DNA of 20,800 nucleotides from Patescibacteria group bacterium UBA5194 (lineage in GTDB: Bacteria; Patescibacteriota; Gracilibacteria; BD1-5; UBA6164). The first letter of the stretch is position 1. Each line of letters opens with the position of its first letter. Location: NCBI GenBank assembly GCA_002412935.1, contig DHWA01000058.1, positions 1 through 20,800 on the forward strand, given 5' to 3'. The position numbers and the translations under genes were made by a program. Positions 7,067-16,258 of the stretch are shown in pieces. Under the pieces are notes generated by a model. That model ran no database searches. It saw nothing but the letters and a program-made list of their open reading frames with translations, and was not told where the DNA came from.

Positions 7067-9376
7067 ATGAAAAAAACAATTAAAGTACTGATGCTTTTGA
7101 CTTTCACTTATTTTCTTCATATTAATTCATCGTTTGCAGCAGTAGAAGATACTCAAGTTATTGATGAATTAAATGATAAAAATACTACAAATCTTAAATT
7201 TGATTTCAAACTTAAAAAATTTGAAAGTTGTGAAGATATGTCAACTGTGCTAACTAATTTTGTAAAAAAGTATTATAACCAAAGACCTATTTATTATAGA
7301 TGAGTTTGATTAGATGATGTAATGCTTTGAGATGCAGTTATTGAAAAATCAGCAGTAACATCAGATGCAACAGCTCCAACTACATCATCAAATGCTTGAG
7401 ATTATAGTAAAACAAATACCCAAGTTGCTTGAGTTGATGAATCAGAAATTATTAAAACTGATTGAAAATACATATATTATGCAGTTGATTCTTATGACTA
7501 TACAAACAATAAATCAAATAAAGTTGTGTATATAGTAAGAAATGATAACGGTAAAATGATTTTGGTTAAAAAGGTTAAACTTCCAGACCATTTCAATAGT
7601 GTAGAATTGTATGTACAAGATAATAGATTAGTAATTTTAGCTAATTGATATCCAGTACAAGCTTTTCAAAAACAATATTGGGGTGGATGATATGAACCAA
7701 AAACATATGTAATGGTTTTTGATACTACTAATGTTGAAGAGTTAAAATTGTTGAAGCTTTATATGACAGAGTGAGCGTATACAAAAACTAGGTTAATTTG
7801 AGATAATTTATATATTATATGAAGTAAATATTTCAATTATTATACATTGTATTCTTGAATTGAAAATCCAGATGATTTAAAAGTAGAGCCAAATGATGTT
7901 ATATCAAATGAACTTGATTTAACTTATACAGAAGATGAAGCTATTCAAAATCTAAATTTAAAATGAAAAGATTTACCATATAAAGTTACTTCTTGAGAAT
8001 CTGTAAAATGTAGTGATATAGAGTATCTATTACCAGATGAATCAACAGTAGAAAAATATAGTTTTAATCCATCTTTTAATATAATATCAATTTTAAATAT
8101 AAAAGATGTTACTAAAGAAGTAAAAAATAAAGTAGTTTTTTGAGATGTTCATGAAATACACATGAGTTTAGATTCTCTATATATAACAAACTATTTATAT
8201 ACAAATTATGATTTCAGATGTGGACCATGATTTATGTGTCCAATGATGTGGTATCCAAGATGAGAAAATACATTGGTTCATAAGTTTGATATTGGGGATG
8301 ATGCTGATTTAGTTTATAAAGATAGTGCTGTAATTTCTTGAAATCCATTAAATCAATATAGTATGGATGAATTTGAATGAAATTTTAGAATAATAACAAG
8401 TTCATGGTACCCATATAGAGGAACTAATTTATTTGTACTTAATTCTGATTTGTGACTAGAGTCATCTCTGACTTGACTTGCAAAAGATGAAAATTTCCAA
8501 TCATCTAGATTTATAAAAGATAAGTTATTTTTAGTAACTTTCCAACAAATAGATCCACTTTTTGTAATTGATTTAAAAGATATAAAAAATCCTACAATAC
8601 TTTGAGAATTAAAAATACCAGGTTATAGTACATATTTACATCCTTATGATGAAAATCATCTTATAGGTTTAGGTTATGATACGAAAACAAATAAATGGTG
8701 ATGAACTCAAAATGCTTGAATAAAAGTTGATTTATATGAGATAAATTATGATAAAAAATGTTGAGATTCAAATTTAACGATAGATGAACAAAAATTATGT
8801 AGTGATGGAACTTATACTTGAATTATAGTAAAACAACAACATACTCTTACAATTGGGGATGTATGAAGTTATAGTGAAGCATTAACTAACCCACGTATGT
8901 TTATATGGAATGATGCAAAAAAACTTCTCTTCTTACCAGCAAATATATATGGTTCTTATGATGAAAATACATATAAATACAAAGATTTTTATACGGGATT
9001 GTTTATGCTAAATATAGATAAGGATAAATGAATAAAAGAATTATATAGAACTACACATATAGAAGATTCTATGTTTGAAGCAGAAAGAAAAAAGGAATGT
9101 GATAATTATATAGCTCAAACAAAAAAAGAAAATGAATGTAAAGAATTGATAGATTGATCTACTTATTGTCCAAGTAATTATGTATATATGCCAGAATATT
9201 GTTATGAATGAGCTAGTATTTCTGATTATATAGCACAACAAAGTTGGAGATATAATAATTATTTTATAAAAAGAGCTTTATATATATGAGATAATTTTTA
9301 TTCTGTATCAGATAGTAAAATTAAATCAAATAATATAAGTACATTTGCAAATGTTTGAACAGTAGAATTAAAATAA
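7067..9376 (+). CDS. Secreted beta-propeller domain protein (PF09826-like)
   Basis: 769 residues with a signal peptide (MKKTIKVLMLL to SSFAA, cleavage probably near residue 25), so it is exported or surface-bound. The family hallmark NTQVAGVDESEIIKTDGKYI begins at residue 117. Later family blocks are GNPLNQYSMDEFEGNFRI (about 424-441) and, from about residue 496, DPLFVIDLKDIKNP, LGELKIPGY and YLHPYDENHLIGLG. The repeated blade-like strands agree with a propeller fold. Proteins of this family are found on bacterial and archaeal cell surfaces; a binding role is likely, but the ligand is unknown. Cys residues are concentrated in the C-terminal part (for example CDNY, NECKEL, YCPSN, EYCYEG), as expected for an exported disulfide-bonded protein. 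Dozens of TGA codons encode Gly. It appears to be a single-gene unit. Confidence 0.9.
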
Positions 9377-9398
9377 AAGTTTAAGAGCGCGGAATAAT

Positions 9399-9502
9399 TG
9401 TCATACTCGTACTTGATACGAGTATCCAGTAATATAAACATTGCTTATACACTAGATTATCGGGTCATACCCACAAGGGGGCACACGAGTCCGATAATGA
9501 CA
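9399..9502. repeat. Intergenic palindromic element, second type
   Basis: Starts TGTCAT and ends ATGACA. The left part is itself a hairpin (ATACTCGT with ACGAGTAT) followed by ATCCAG; the right part pairs ATTATCGG (9458-9465) with CCGATAAT (9491-9498). It is GC-richer than the surroundings, and the termini and internal ATCCAG/GATT pattern match those of the elements at 5812 and 17914. It lies between the propeller gene and the ribosomal block. Confidence 0.75.
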
Positions 9503-9505
9503 GAT

Positions 9506-9542
9506 ATAAATCCCTTGATTTTTTGTAAGTCTAGGGATTTAT
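9506..9542 (+). terminator. Probable terminator after the propeller gene
   Basis: A 10-bp stem ATAAATCCCT (9506-9515) with AGGGATTTAT (9533-9542), a 17-base loop and a T run at 9542-9546. It directly follows the palindromic element. The rest of the gap up to 9643 is AT-rich and presumably contains the promoter of the ribosomal block, which I cannot place with confidence. Confidence 0.65.
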
Positions 9543-9643
9543 TTTTAATACAGTTAAATAGTCAAAAGAATTTACAAAAAAGATTTGACTTATACTATTT
9601 TTTATATAGACTAGCCCCACAACTTTTATAAAAAGTATTTTCT

Positions 9644-9874
9644 ATGCCTAAACAAGAAGAAAAAATTGAGGTTGAGTGAGTTATAATTAAGTCACTCCCA
9701 GGATTGGTTTTTGATGTTCAATTACCTGAAGATTTTTGATGACAAATTGTCAAATGATATCTAAGCTGAAAAATGAGGAATAATTTTATCAAACTTATTG
9801 AGTGAGATAGGGTTTTGTTGGAATTAAGTCCTTATGATTTAAATAAGTGAAGAATAGTTTTTAGAAAAAAGTAA
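9644..9874 (+). CDS. infA: Translation initiation factor IF-1
   Basis: 76 residues, close to the usual 72. IF-1 binds the 30S A site during initiation. The OB-fold pattern is clear: EKIEVEGVIIKSLPG, FDVQLPEDFGG, then [37 protein letters not shown], matching the canonical run ending in GDxVxVELSPYDLxKGRIxxR. Gly at conserved turn positions is encoded by TGA. First gene of the ribosomal block, 28 bases before rpmJ. No Shine-Dalgarno-like sequence precedes it (AGTATTTTCT before the ATG). Confidence 0.95.
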
Positions 9875-9902
9875 ATTTTAGTTTATTTTTTATTTCGATA
9901 TT

Positions 9903-10016
9903 ATGAAAGTAAGACCATCTGTAAAAAAAATATGTAATGATTGTAAAATAATAAAGAGAAATGGTATTGTTAGGGTTATTTGTAAACATCCTAATCATAA
10001 ACAAAGACAAGGGTAA
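9903..10016 (+). CDS. rpmJ: 50S ribosomal protein L36
   Basis: 37 residues, the normal size. It begins [11 protein letters not shown] and keeps the four zinc ligands Cys11, Cys14, Cys27 and His32, so it is the zinc-binding (C+) form. Ends with KQRQG, the standard tail. The infA-rpmJ-rpsM order is the classical bacterial arrangement. Confidence 0.96.
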   Translation: MKVRPSVKKICNDCKIIKRNGIVRVICKHPNHKQRQG

Positions 10017-10134
10017 GAACAATAATAATGAATAATGAATAATGAATAATTAAGTAAAGAATCTTAAATTCAAATTCATTCAAATTCATTCAAATTGTTA
10101 ATTGTTAATTATTAATTGTTAATTATTAAAAATT
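10017..10134. repeat. AT-rich repetitive spacer rpmJ-rpsM
   Basis: Holds tandem AATAATG units (10020-10047), then repeated CAAATTCATT units, then TTAATTGTTAATTATTAA repeats up to the rpsM start. The first and last parts are roughly complementary and could pair. The same layout recurs in the next two spacers. No gene is seen. Confidence 0.7.
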
Positions 10135-10500
10135 ATGGCTAGAATAGCTTGAGTAAATTTACCAAATGGTAAACATGTAGAAATAGCTTTGACATATATA
10201 TATTGAGTAGGAAGACCTCTTTCTAATACTATTTTAGAAAAGTTAAAAATTGAGAAAACTAGAAAGATAGAGACTTTAGAGGAATCAGAGTTAGATTTAA
10301 TAAGAGATGAATTAAAAAATCGTGTAATTGAATGAGATTTAAGAAGATTTGTTTCTTCAAATATTAAAAGATTACAAGAAATAAATTGTTATAGATGACA
10401 AAGACATTCTAAGAAATTACCTGTTAGATGACAAAGAACAAAAACAAATGCTAGAACAAGAAAATGAAAATCTTTAGCTGTTGCTTGAAAGAAAAAATAA
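10135..10500 (+). CDS. rpsM: 30S ribosomal protein S13
   Basis: 121 residues, normal length. Begins [24 protein letters not shown], the S13 signature, and contains the helix-hairpin-helix segment GVGRPLSNTILEKL and the conserved RGQRHSKKLPVRGQRTKTNART near the C terminus. S13 sits in the head of the small subunit and contacts the P-site tRNA and the large subunit. Nearly all Gly of the RGQR motifs are TGA. Confidence 0.97.
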
Positions 10501-10601
10501 AATATTAAACAATGAATATTAATAGTGAATAATTAACGTTATTTATTATTAAATATTACTTAATTGTTAATTATTAATTGCTAATTATTAATTTATAAAT
10601 T
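10501..10601. repeat. AT-rich repetitive spacer rpsM-rpsK
   Basis: Starts with AATGAATATTAATAGTGAAT-like sequence and ends with TTAATTGTTAATTATTAATT repeats, the same two-part layout as the spacer at 10017. No gene seen. Confidence 0.65.
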
Positions 10602-10991
10602 ATGGCTAATAAAGTAAAAAAAGCAAAGAAGACTAAAAAGATTATACAAAAATGACAAGTTCATATCTTGGCATCTTTTAATAATACTTTAGTAAGTGTT
10701 ACTGATGAAAAAGGAAATGTTTTAACTTGGTCTAGTGGTTGATTAGCTTGATTTAAATGAGCAAGAGAAGCTACTCCTTATGCAGCACAAGTTGTTGCAG
10801 AACAAGCTGTTTCTAAAGCTAAAAGTCTACATTCTATGGAAGTAGTAGATGTTTATATAAAATGAATTTGAGCTGGAAGAGAACAAGCTATAAGATGAAT
10901 TATTTCTTGAGGACTTGAATTGAAAGCAATATTTGATATTACTCCAGTTCCTCATAATTGATGCAGACCAAAGAAAACAAGAAGTCTATAA
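10602..10991 (+). CDS. rpsK: 30S ribosomal protein S11
   Basis: 129 residues, normal length. After a Lys-rich start, HILASFNNTLVSVTDEKGN, the SSGGLAGFKGAREATPYAAQ block, and DITPVPHNGCRPKKTRSL are all canonical S11 (usually ITPIPHNGCRPPKRRRV). It lines the platform of the small subunit near the E site. Frame continuous only with TGA as Gly. Confidence 0.97.
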
Positions 10992-11089
10992 AAATAAACA
11001 ATGAATGATTAATGATGAATAAATAGAGTTTTTAAAACTATTTTTTCATTAAATATTAATTATTAATTATTAATTATTAATTTTAATTT
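10992..11089. repeat. AT-rich repetitive spacer rpsK-rpsD
   Basis: Contains AATGAATGATTAATGATGAA followed by a short hairpin (AGTTTTTAAAACT near 11029) and then four ATTAATT repeats before rpsD. Same layout as the two upstream spacers. No gene seen. Confidence 0.65.
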
Positions 11090-11713
11090 ATGAGGTATAC
11101 TTGACCAAAGAAAAAACTATGTAGGAGAGAAGGTATAAATCTATTTTGAACAGAAAAATACGATTTAGATAAATCTAAAAGATCTTTATTGAGATCTAGA
11201 AAGACAAGTGAATTTTGAGTTCAACTTAGAAAAAAACAATTAGCAAAGAGAATGTTTTGATTATCTGAAAAACAATTTTTTTCTTATTATACAAAAGCTA
11301 TAAAAAGTAACTTAGAATGAACAACTTGAGAAAAAATGTTGAAATTGTTAGAACTTAGAGTTGATAATGTTGTTTATAGAGCTAATTTCGCAAGAACAAG
11401 AATGCAATCTAGACAATTTGTTGGACATGCTCATTTTAAATTAAATTGAGTAAAGATTGATATTCCTTCAATTGCTTTAAAGGTAGGTGATGTTATAGAA
11501 TTAAGAGATAAATTAAAAGAAAGTCCTCTTTATAAATCTTTGTTAGAAGAATTAGACGAGTTTTCTAAACAAAATAAAGGAAAAGTTTCTAGTTTTAATT
11601 GGATTGATGTAGATCCAAAAAATCTAAAGATTACAATTAAAGCTATTCCTGAAAAACAAGATTTTGATCAAATTATTGATATACAAAAAATCATAGAATT
11701 CTATTCTAAATAA
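11090..11713 (+). CDS. rpsD: 30S ribosomal protein S4
   Basis: 207 residues, normal length. Starts [20 protein letters not shown], close to the standard S4 start. The S4 RNA-binding domain is at about residues 90-155 ([48 protein letters not shown]), and the protein ends IIEFYSK. It binds 16S rRNA early in small-subunit assembly. Only one Cys remains in the N-terminal part, so this is the form without a zinc knuckle. rpoA follows after 30 bases, the common rpsD-rpoA-rplQ order. Confidence 0.97.
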
Positions 11714-11743
11714 TAACCTCTTTATTTTTATAATTCTAAAAGC

Positions 11744-12724
11744 ATGCATATCATACACAAAGAAATTTGAGTACCTAAAATTTTAGAACAAGAAGTTGGT
11801 ATAAATTCTTCCAAGTTTATAATTGGACCATTACCAAGATGATATGGTATAACTATAGGAAATTCTTTGAGAAGAGTTTTATTATCTAGCATACCTTGAA
11901 CTAAAGTTACATGAATAAAAATTAAATGAATAAGCCACGAATATACTACAATTCCATGAATAAATGATAGTATAATTGACATAATGTTGAATTTTAAAGA
12001 TCTTATAATAGAAAAAAAAGACGCTTGAATTGAATGGTTGAAATTGACAAAAAATAAAGCATGAGTAGTAACTGCTTGAGATATAAAAACTAGTGCATGA
12101 ATCGAAATAGTAAATAAAGATTTATATATAACAAAAATTGATAAAGATTGAATATCTCTAGATATTGAAATCAGAGTTGAAAAATGAATTTGATATTTGA
12201 GTATAGAGGATTTAAAAGAAAGAGAAACTGATTTAGATGTATTATATATAGATGCAAATTTTTCTCCAGTATTAAATGTAAAATATGATATACAAAGTAC
12301 AAGATTTTGAAACATTTTAAATTTAGATTCTCTAGAATTGGTTATTACAACTAATTCTGTAATTTCTCCAGTAGATGCACTTAAATTTTCTTGAGATATG
12401 TTAACTTCATATTACTCGATATTTAATGAGGAGGCGTTGCAAGTAGAAGGACATTTTATTTGAAGTGTAAAAGAATTGATTAACAAAGAGAAAAAAGAAA
12501 TAAAAGAAGAATTGGAAAAAGAAACATATACTCCTATAGAAATAATGTGATTATCTCCAAGAACTTTAAACGCACTTATTAATTGAAGTATTCTTTCAGT
12601 TGAGCAATTAACTAAATGTACTGAAACTAAGTTGTCTTCTATAAAATGATTTGGAAAGAAAGCAATGACAGAAATAAAAGATGCTTTATGGGAAAGAGGA
12701 TTAAAGTTACTTTGAGATGAGTAA
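11744..12724 (+). CDS. rpoA: RNA polymerase alpha subunit
   Basis: 326 residues, normal length. The N-terminal dimerisation domain is visible through GPLPRGYGITIGNSLRRVLL (residues 29-48) and SFSPVLNV-like block NFSPVLNVKYD. The C-terminal domain (about 258-326) contains MGLSPRTLNALINGSI with the Arg and Asn equivalent to E. coli Arg265 and Asn268, which contact UP-element DNA, and IKGFGKKAMTEIKDAL. It nucleates polymerase assembly and contacts promoters and activators. A long open frame on the opposite strand is a shadow of this gene. Gly is mostly TGA. Confidence 0.97.
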
Positions 12725-12781
12725 AAATAATTTGGAGTATATCCAAAATTATAAATTATTAATTACTAATTATTAATTGTT

Positions 12782-13141
12782 ATGAGACATAGATGTAGAA
12801 AAAATCTTAAATTTAATTGAAAAGATTTTCAACAAAGAAAAGCTATGGAGAGAAGTTTGATAACAAATTTTTTCTTGCATAAAGCTATAAAAACTACTGA
12901 AAAAAAAGCTAAGTTTGTAGTGCCTATGATTGATAAACTTATAAATGTTGCTAATAATAAAGATGAGATGAATGCTATTAGACAAATTATGACTTATGTT
13001 TATACAAAAGAGTCGTCTGTAGAATTGTTTAAAAATATAGCTCCAAAATGTAAAGGTAAAACTTCTGGTTTTACAAGAATTACTCCAATAAAATACAGAG
13101 ATGGAGATAATGCTAAAGTAGTATTACTTGAATTAGTTTAG
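12782..13141 (+). CDS. rplQ: 50S ribosomal protein L17
   Basis: 119 residues, normal length. MRHRCRKNLKFNGKDFQQRKAM is a diverged L17 start (usually MRHRxxGRKLGRxxxHRxA), followed by RSLITNFFLHKAIKTTEKKAK and ending GFTRITPIKYRDGDNAKVVLLEL, which is canonical (GGYTRIxKxGxRxGDxAxMxxIEL). It lies in the large subunit near the tunnel exit. The start at 12782 rather than the internal ATG at 12845 is needed for the conserved MRHR. The 57-base gap from rpoA carries the ATTAATT spacer repeat. Confidence 0.95.
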
Positions 13142-13160
13142 TTTTTTAAGAATGTTTTAA

Positions 13161-13592
13161 ATGAAAACAATTAACCCAAAACAATTAGAAACAATAGAAA
13201 GAAAATGGTATGTTGTAGATGCTGAGTGACAAACTCTAGGTAGATTAGCAACTAAAATAGCTGTAATTCTTAGATGAAAAAATAAAGTTAATTTTGCAAC
13301 TTACGTTGATAATTGAGATTATGTTGTTGTATTAAATTGTGATAAATTTAATGTAACTTGAAATAAAATAAATGACAAAATGTATTATACACATTCAGGT
13401 TATTTAGGATGATTAAAAGAAATAAATTTAAGTGATTTATTAGAAAAGAAACCAACTAAAGCTCTAGAATTAGCTGTAAGTTGAATGCTTCCAAAGAATA
13501 AACTTAGAGCAGATATGATTTCTAGGTTAAAATTAGTTACTTGAGTAGAACACAAGTTTGGAGCACAAAATCCACAAGAGATAAAATTATAA
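13161..13592 (+). CDS. rplM: 50S ribosomal protein L13
   Basis: 143 residues, normal length. Contains [32 protein letters not shown] (residues 14-45), then HSGYLGGLKE and AVSGMLPKNKL, all L13 hallmarks. It is an early-assembling large-subunit protein. The pair rplM-rpsI is conserved in bacteria, and here it directly follows rplQ (19 bases), with rpsI 19 bases downstream. Confidence 0.97.
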
Positions 13593-13611
13593 TTTAATAA
13601 GTATTATTTTT

Positions 13612-14004
13612 ATGAGTGATAAATATATTTTTTCTGTTTGAAAAAGAAAAACAGCAACAGCTCAAGTGAAACTTTTTGAAGGTACTAAAGACTCTACTAT
13701 AAATTGAAAAAATATAACAGAGTATATAACTAGAAAAGATTTATTTGATACAATTTTTTCTCCTTTAAAGTTATGTAAAGCTAAAGATGGTTTTTTCTTT
13801 GAAGTAAAAGTAACTTGATCTGGAATATCAGCTCAAGCACAAGCTATAAAACATGGATTATCTAAGATTTTAGCTTGAAAACAAGAGACTTTTAAAAAGA
13901 TTTTAAAATCTGCTTGAATGTTGACTAGAGATTCAAGAATTGTTGAAAGAAAGAAACCAGGGTTACACAAAGCGAGAAAAGCAACTCAATGGTCTAAACG
14001 TTAA
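13612..14004 (+). CDS. rpsI: 30S ribosomal protein S9
   Basis: 130 residues, normal length. FSVGKRKTATAQVKLFEG at the start, GSGISAQAQAIKHGLSKIL in the middle, LTRDSRIVERKKPGLHKARKATQWSKR at the end; the C-terminal SKR tail reaches the P-site tRNA. TGA encodes Gly in the VGKRKT and TGSGIS motifs. Follows rplM. The ATG is preceded by TTATTTTT with no ribosome binding site. Confidence 0.97.
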
Positions 14005-14104
14005 TTATTTCCGTTTTACCTTGATGATTTTCTTATATTAATAATAAACAGTTCTATTTATAGATGTTTTCAATTATTAATTATTAATTATTAATTTTAT
14101 ACAG

Positions 14105-14530
14105 ATGCCTACTATTAATCAATTAGTTAAAAAAAGTAGAAAAGATAAAGTAACAAAAAGTAAAGCTCCAGCATTACAAGTTACTAAAAATTCTATTTTA
14201 TGAGTTATAAATACTTCTAGGAAAGGTAATCCTTTAAAAAGATGAGTTTGTACAAAAGTTACAACTATGACTCCTAAAAAACCAAATTCGGCTCTTAGAA
14301 AAGTAGCTAAAGTAAGACTTACAAATTGATATGAAGTAAATGCTTATATAGGTTGAGAATGACATAATCTTCAAGAACATTCTGTTGTTAATATAAGAGG
14401 ATGAAGAGTTAAAGATTTACCATGAGTAAGATACCATATCGTAAGATGATTACTTGATTGTGAATGAGTAAAAAACAGAAATCAATGAAGAAGTCTATAT
14501 GGAGCTAAAAGACCAAAAGCTAAAAAATAA
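14105..14530 (+). CDS. rpsL: 30S ribosomal protein S12
   Basis: 141 residues, the long form of S12, with about 15 extra residues between the N-terminal SKAPAL and KRGVCT as in other long S12 proteins. Conserved blocks are [56 protein letters not shown] and GRSLYGAKRPKAKK. The PKKPN motif (Lys58-Lys59) keeps the wild-type lysine associated with streptomycin sensitivity. S12 monitors decoding at the A site. rpsL is separated from rpsI by 100 bases that hold ATTAATT repeats but no gene. Confidence 0.97.
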
Positions 14531-14618
14531 AAACAAAAAAACTAAAAAAATGTAAAAGAATGATAAGATTTGTATTTTAAATTGAGTATAGAAATGAGAT
14601 GTATGGTGTATACATTGA

Positions 14619-14723
14619 ATGAGAAACGGAGATTTAAAATGTAAATATTGAAATTATTTTACATTTTACTCGGAAGTAAGTTGCAATTACTGAATACACG
14701 AGATAAATAATTTTAATTGTTAA
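14619..14723 (+). CDS. Possible small Cys-rich ORF before rpsG
   Basis: In the 203-base gap between rpsL and rpsG an open frame from ATG 14619 would encode 34 residues (MRNGDLKCKYGNYFTFYSEV and on to NNFNC). The same frame continues upstream (WCIHG) to a TAG at 14589, and before that another Cys stretch (ICILNG), so a longer broken gene is possible. Three CxxG motifs occur, each ending on TGA: CIHG, CKYG and CNYG. It ends 10 bases before rpsG. A hairpin (14636-14645 with 14658-14667) overlaps it. It could equally be non-coding leader sequence; no homologue is recognised. Confidence 0.25.
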
Positions 14724-14733
14724 ATATATAAAA

Positions 14734-15162
14734 ATGACTAAAACAGATAATTTGCAAGAAAAATTCACAAACTATATAATGTTTTCTGGAAAAAAGAGTA
14801 TTGCATTAGAATTAATGGAAAAAACTTTTGAAGAAATAAAAAATAAATGACAAAAAGATCCTAAGGCTATATTTATCAAAGCTTTGGAAAATGTAATGCC
14901 AAAAATCGAAGTAAGACCAAAAAGAGTTTGAGGTTCTATATTTCAAGTTCCTCAAGAAGTAAAACCAAACAGACAATTGTTTTTAGCATCTAAATGGATT
15001 ATAACAGCAGCTAGAAATAAAAAATGAGGATCATTTGTTAAATTTTTATCAAATGAATTAATAGATGCAGCTAATGAAACATGAGATTCTGTAAAAAAGA
15101 AATTAGATGTATACAAAATGGCTGAAGCAAATAAAGCATTTGCAAGATTTGCTAACAAATAA
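14734..15162 (+). CDS. rpsG: 30S ribosomal protein S7
   Basis: 142 residues, shorter than the usual 156 because the basic N-terminal extension is reduced; an in-frame TAA 30 bases upstream rules out a longer start. Conserved blocks: [90 protein letters not shown]. S7 nucleates assembly of the 30S head. It follows rpsL in the classical str order, but fusA and tuf do not follow; rpmA does. Confidence 0.96.
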
Positions 15163-15220
15163 AACAATCTGTGATTGTTAAACAATAACTTAAACTTTTT
15201 AACTTTTAACTAAATTTAGT

Positions 15221-15493
15221 ATGGCTCACAAGAAGGCTCAGTGATCTACTACCAATGGTAGAGATTCCCAAGCAAAAAGACTTGGTGTGAAAATTTACGG
15301 TTGACAAAAAGCAATATCATGAAACATAATTATAAGACAAAAAGGTAATAAATTTTGGCCAGCAGAATGAGTTTCAGAGTGACATGATTTTACTTTGTTT
15401 GCTACAAAAGAAGGTACAGTAAGATTTTTCCAAAAGAAAAATAAAAAATTTGATGGAAGAATTTACGTAAATACTTATGTAACTGTTGATTAA
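15221..15493 (+). CDS. rpmA: 50S ribosomal protein L27
   Basis: 90 residues, normal length. Begins [29 protein letters not shown], the L27 signature; the N-terminal tail reaches the peptidyl transferase centre and starts directly without the cleaved extension seen in Firmicutes. The middle NIIIRQKGNKFWPAEGV and EGHDFTLFATKEGTVRF agree with the family. It is usually paired with rplU, which is absent here; placement after rpsG is unusual. Confidence 0.97.
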
Positions 15494-15510
15494 TAATAAT
15501 TAATTATCTA

Positions 15511-15540
15511 AAAACATATAATTTTAAAATTATATGTTTT
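15511..15540 (+). terminator. Terminator after rpmA
   Basis: A perfect 30-base palindrome (AAAACATATAATTTT with its complement) ending in a T run (TTTTTTT, 15537-15543), 17 bases after the rpmA stop. Confidence 0.8.
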
Positions 15541-15576
15541 TTTAGTTTAAGTGATTAGATATAATTCTAACTAGGA

Positions 15577-15612
15577 AAAAAGAACTGATAAATTTAATTA
15601 TCAGTTCTTTTT
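15577..15612. terminator. Bidirectional terminator between rpmA and the pilin gene
   Basis: A 15-bp stem AAAAAGAACTGATAA (15577-15591) with 15598-15612 and a 6-base loop. A runs on one side and T runs on the other allow termination from both directions. It lies 17 bases beyond the stop of the minus-strand pilin gene. Confidence 0.8.
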
Positions 15613-15629
15613 ATATAATATAAATATAT

Positions 15630-16172
15630 TTATTTTATAATAATACAATTAGTACCACATGAAGTAAAAGCACCAGTTGTTACAGCTGTAGTTCAAGATC
15701 AAGAGCTATTAGTTCATACCTCTATTCATACCTCTAATCTTTTATCATTATTTCAATTATCTTTAGCATTAGCTGCTTTTCCAGCAACATTTCAAGAAGC
15801 TTCAAATCAAGTTGAAACTTCATATTCTTGACCAGTTAGTGAATTATTATCTGGTCATACAAAATAACTATAATCAAGAAAACTACTAGCAGCTTGTCAT
15901 GATTTTGGATCTCTTGGTAATGCAGCCATATACATTAATACTCAAGTTGTAGTCCAAGAACCAGAAAGAGCTGGAGGATATTCAGATGCATCTTGATAAT
16001 ATTGTTCTACAGATCATCTTAAAGCTTCTAGAGAACTTATTCTTGTAGCATCTCTTCATTTTTGTATTTGACTAGTATAAACAGAAACTGCTCAAGTAGC
16101 AAGGATACCAATTATTGTTATTACAACTAGTAACTCTATAAGAGTAAAGGCTTTTTTTGAAACTATTTCCAT
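15630..16172 (-). CDS. Type IV pilin-like protein
   Basis: 180 residues. The type III signal is clear: short positively charged leader MEIVSKKA, then FTLIELLVVITIIGILATGAV, with Glu at position +5 of the mature protein. Prepilin peptidase would cut before Phe9; the residue before the cut is Ala instead of the more usual Gly. The rest is a globular domain rich in Ser, Thr, Ala and Asn with a C-terminal Cys pair (TSCGTNC) that could close a disulfide loop. The protein would be inserted in the membrane and may assemble in a pilus or secretion pseudopilus. It is a single gene 86 bases downstream of the glycosyltransferase gene, with a possible TATAAT at 16201-16206 (minus strand). About 16 TGA codons read as Gly. 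Confidence 0.92.
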
Positions 16173-16200
16173 AATTAATATTTAAAAAAATAATATAGTA

Positions 16201-16206
16201 ATTATA
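16201..16206 (-). promoter_or_regulatory. Possible -10 box for the pilin gene
   Basis: TATAAT on the minus strand, 28 bases before the pilin ATG. No good -35 box is seen in the AT-rich spacer. Confidence 0.3.
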
Positions 16207-16258
16207 AGTATATATAAAAATACAAAAAACAAAATAATTTATAATTATTAAACTTGAC

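Noticed and set aside
9399..9502. Structured GC-rich segment before infA as a tRNA or riboswitch
   Set aside because: It has no tRNA cloverleaf, and its ends and plan match the palindromic element family.
10017..10134. Short tandem repeats resembling a small CRISPR array
   Set aside because: The units are 7-10 bases with no regular unique spacers and no cas genes nearby.
11728..12315. Long open frame on the minus strand opposite rpoA
   Set aside because: It is the shadow of rpoA, which is clearly identified; the translation has no family features.
14583..14714. CxxTGA motifs as possible selenocysteine sites
   Set aside because: TGA is a common Gly codon in this genome, which leaves no room for UGA as selenocysteine; no selenocysteine insertion hairpin is evident.
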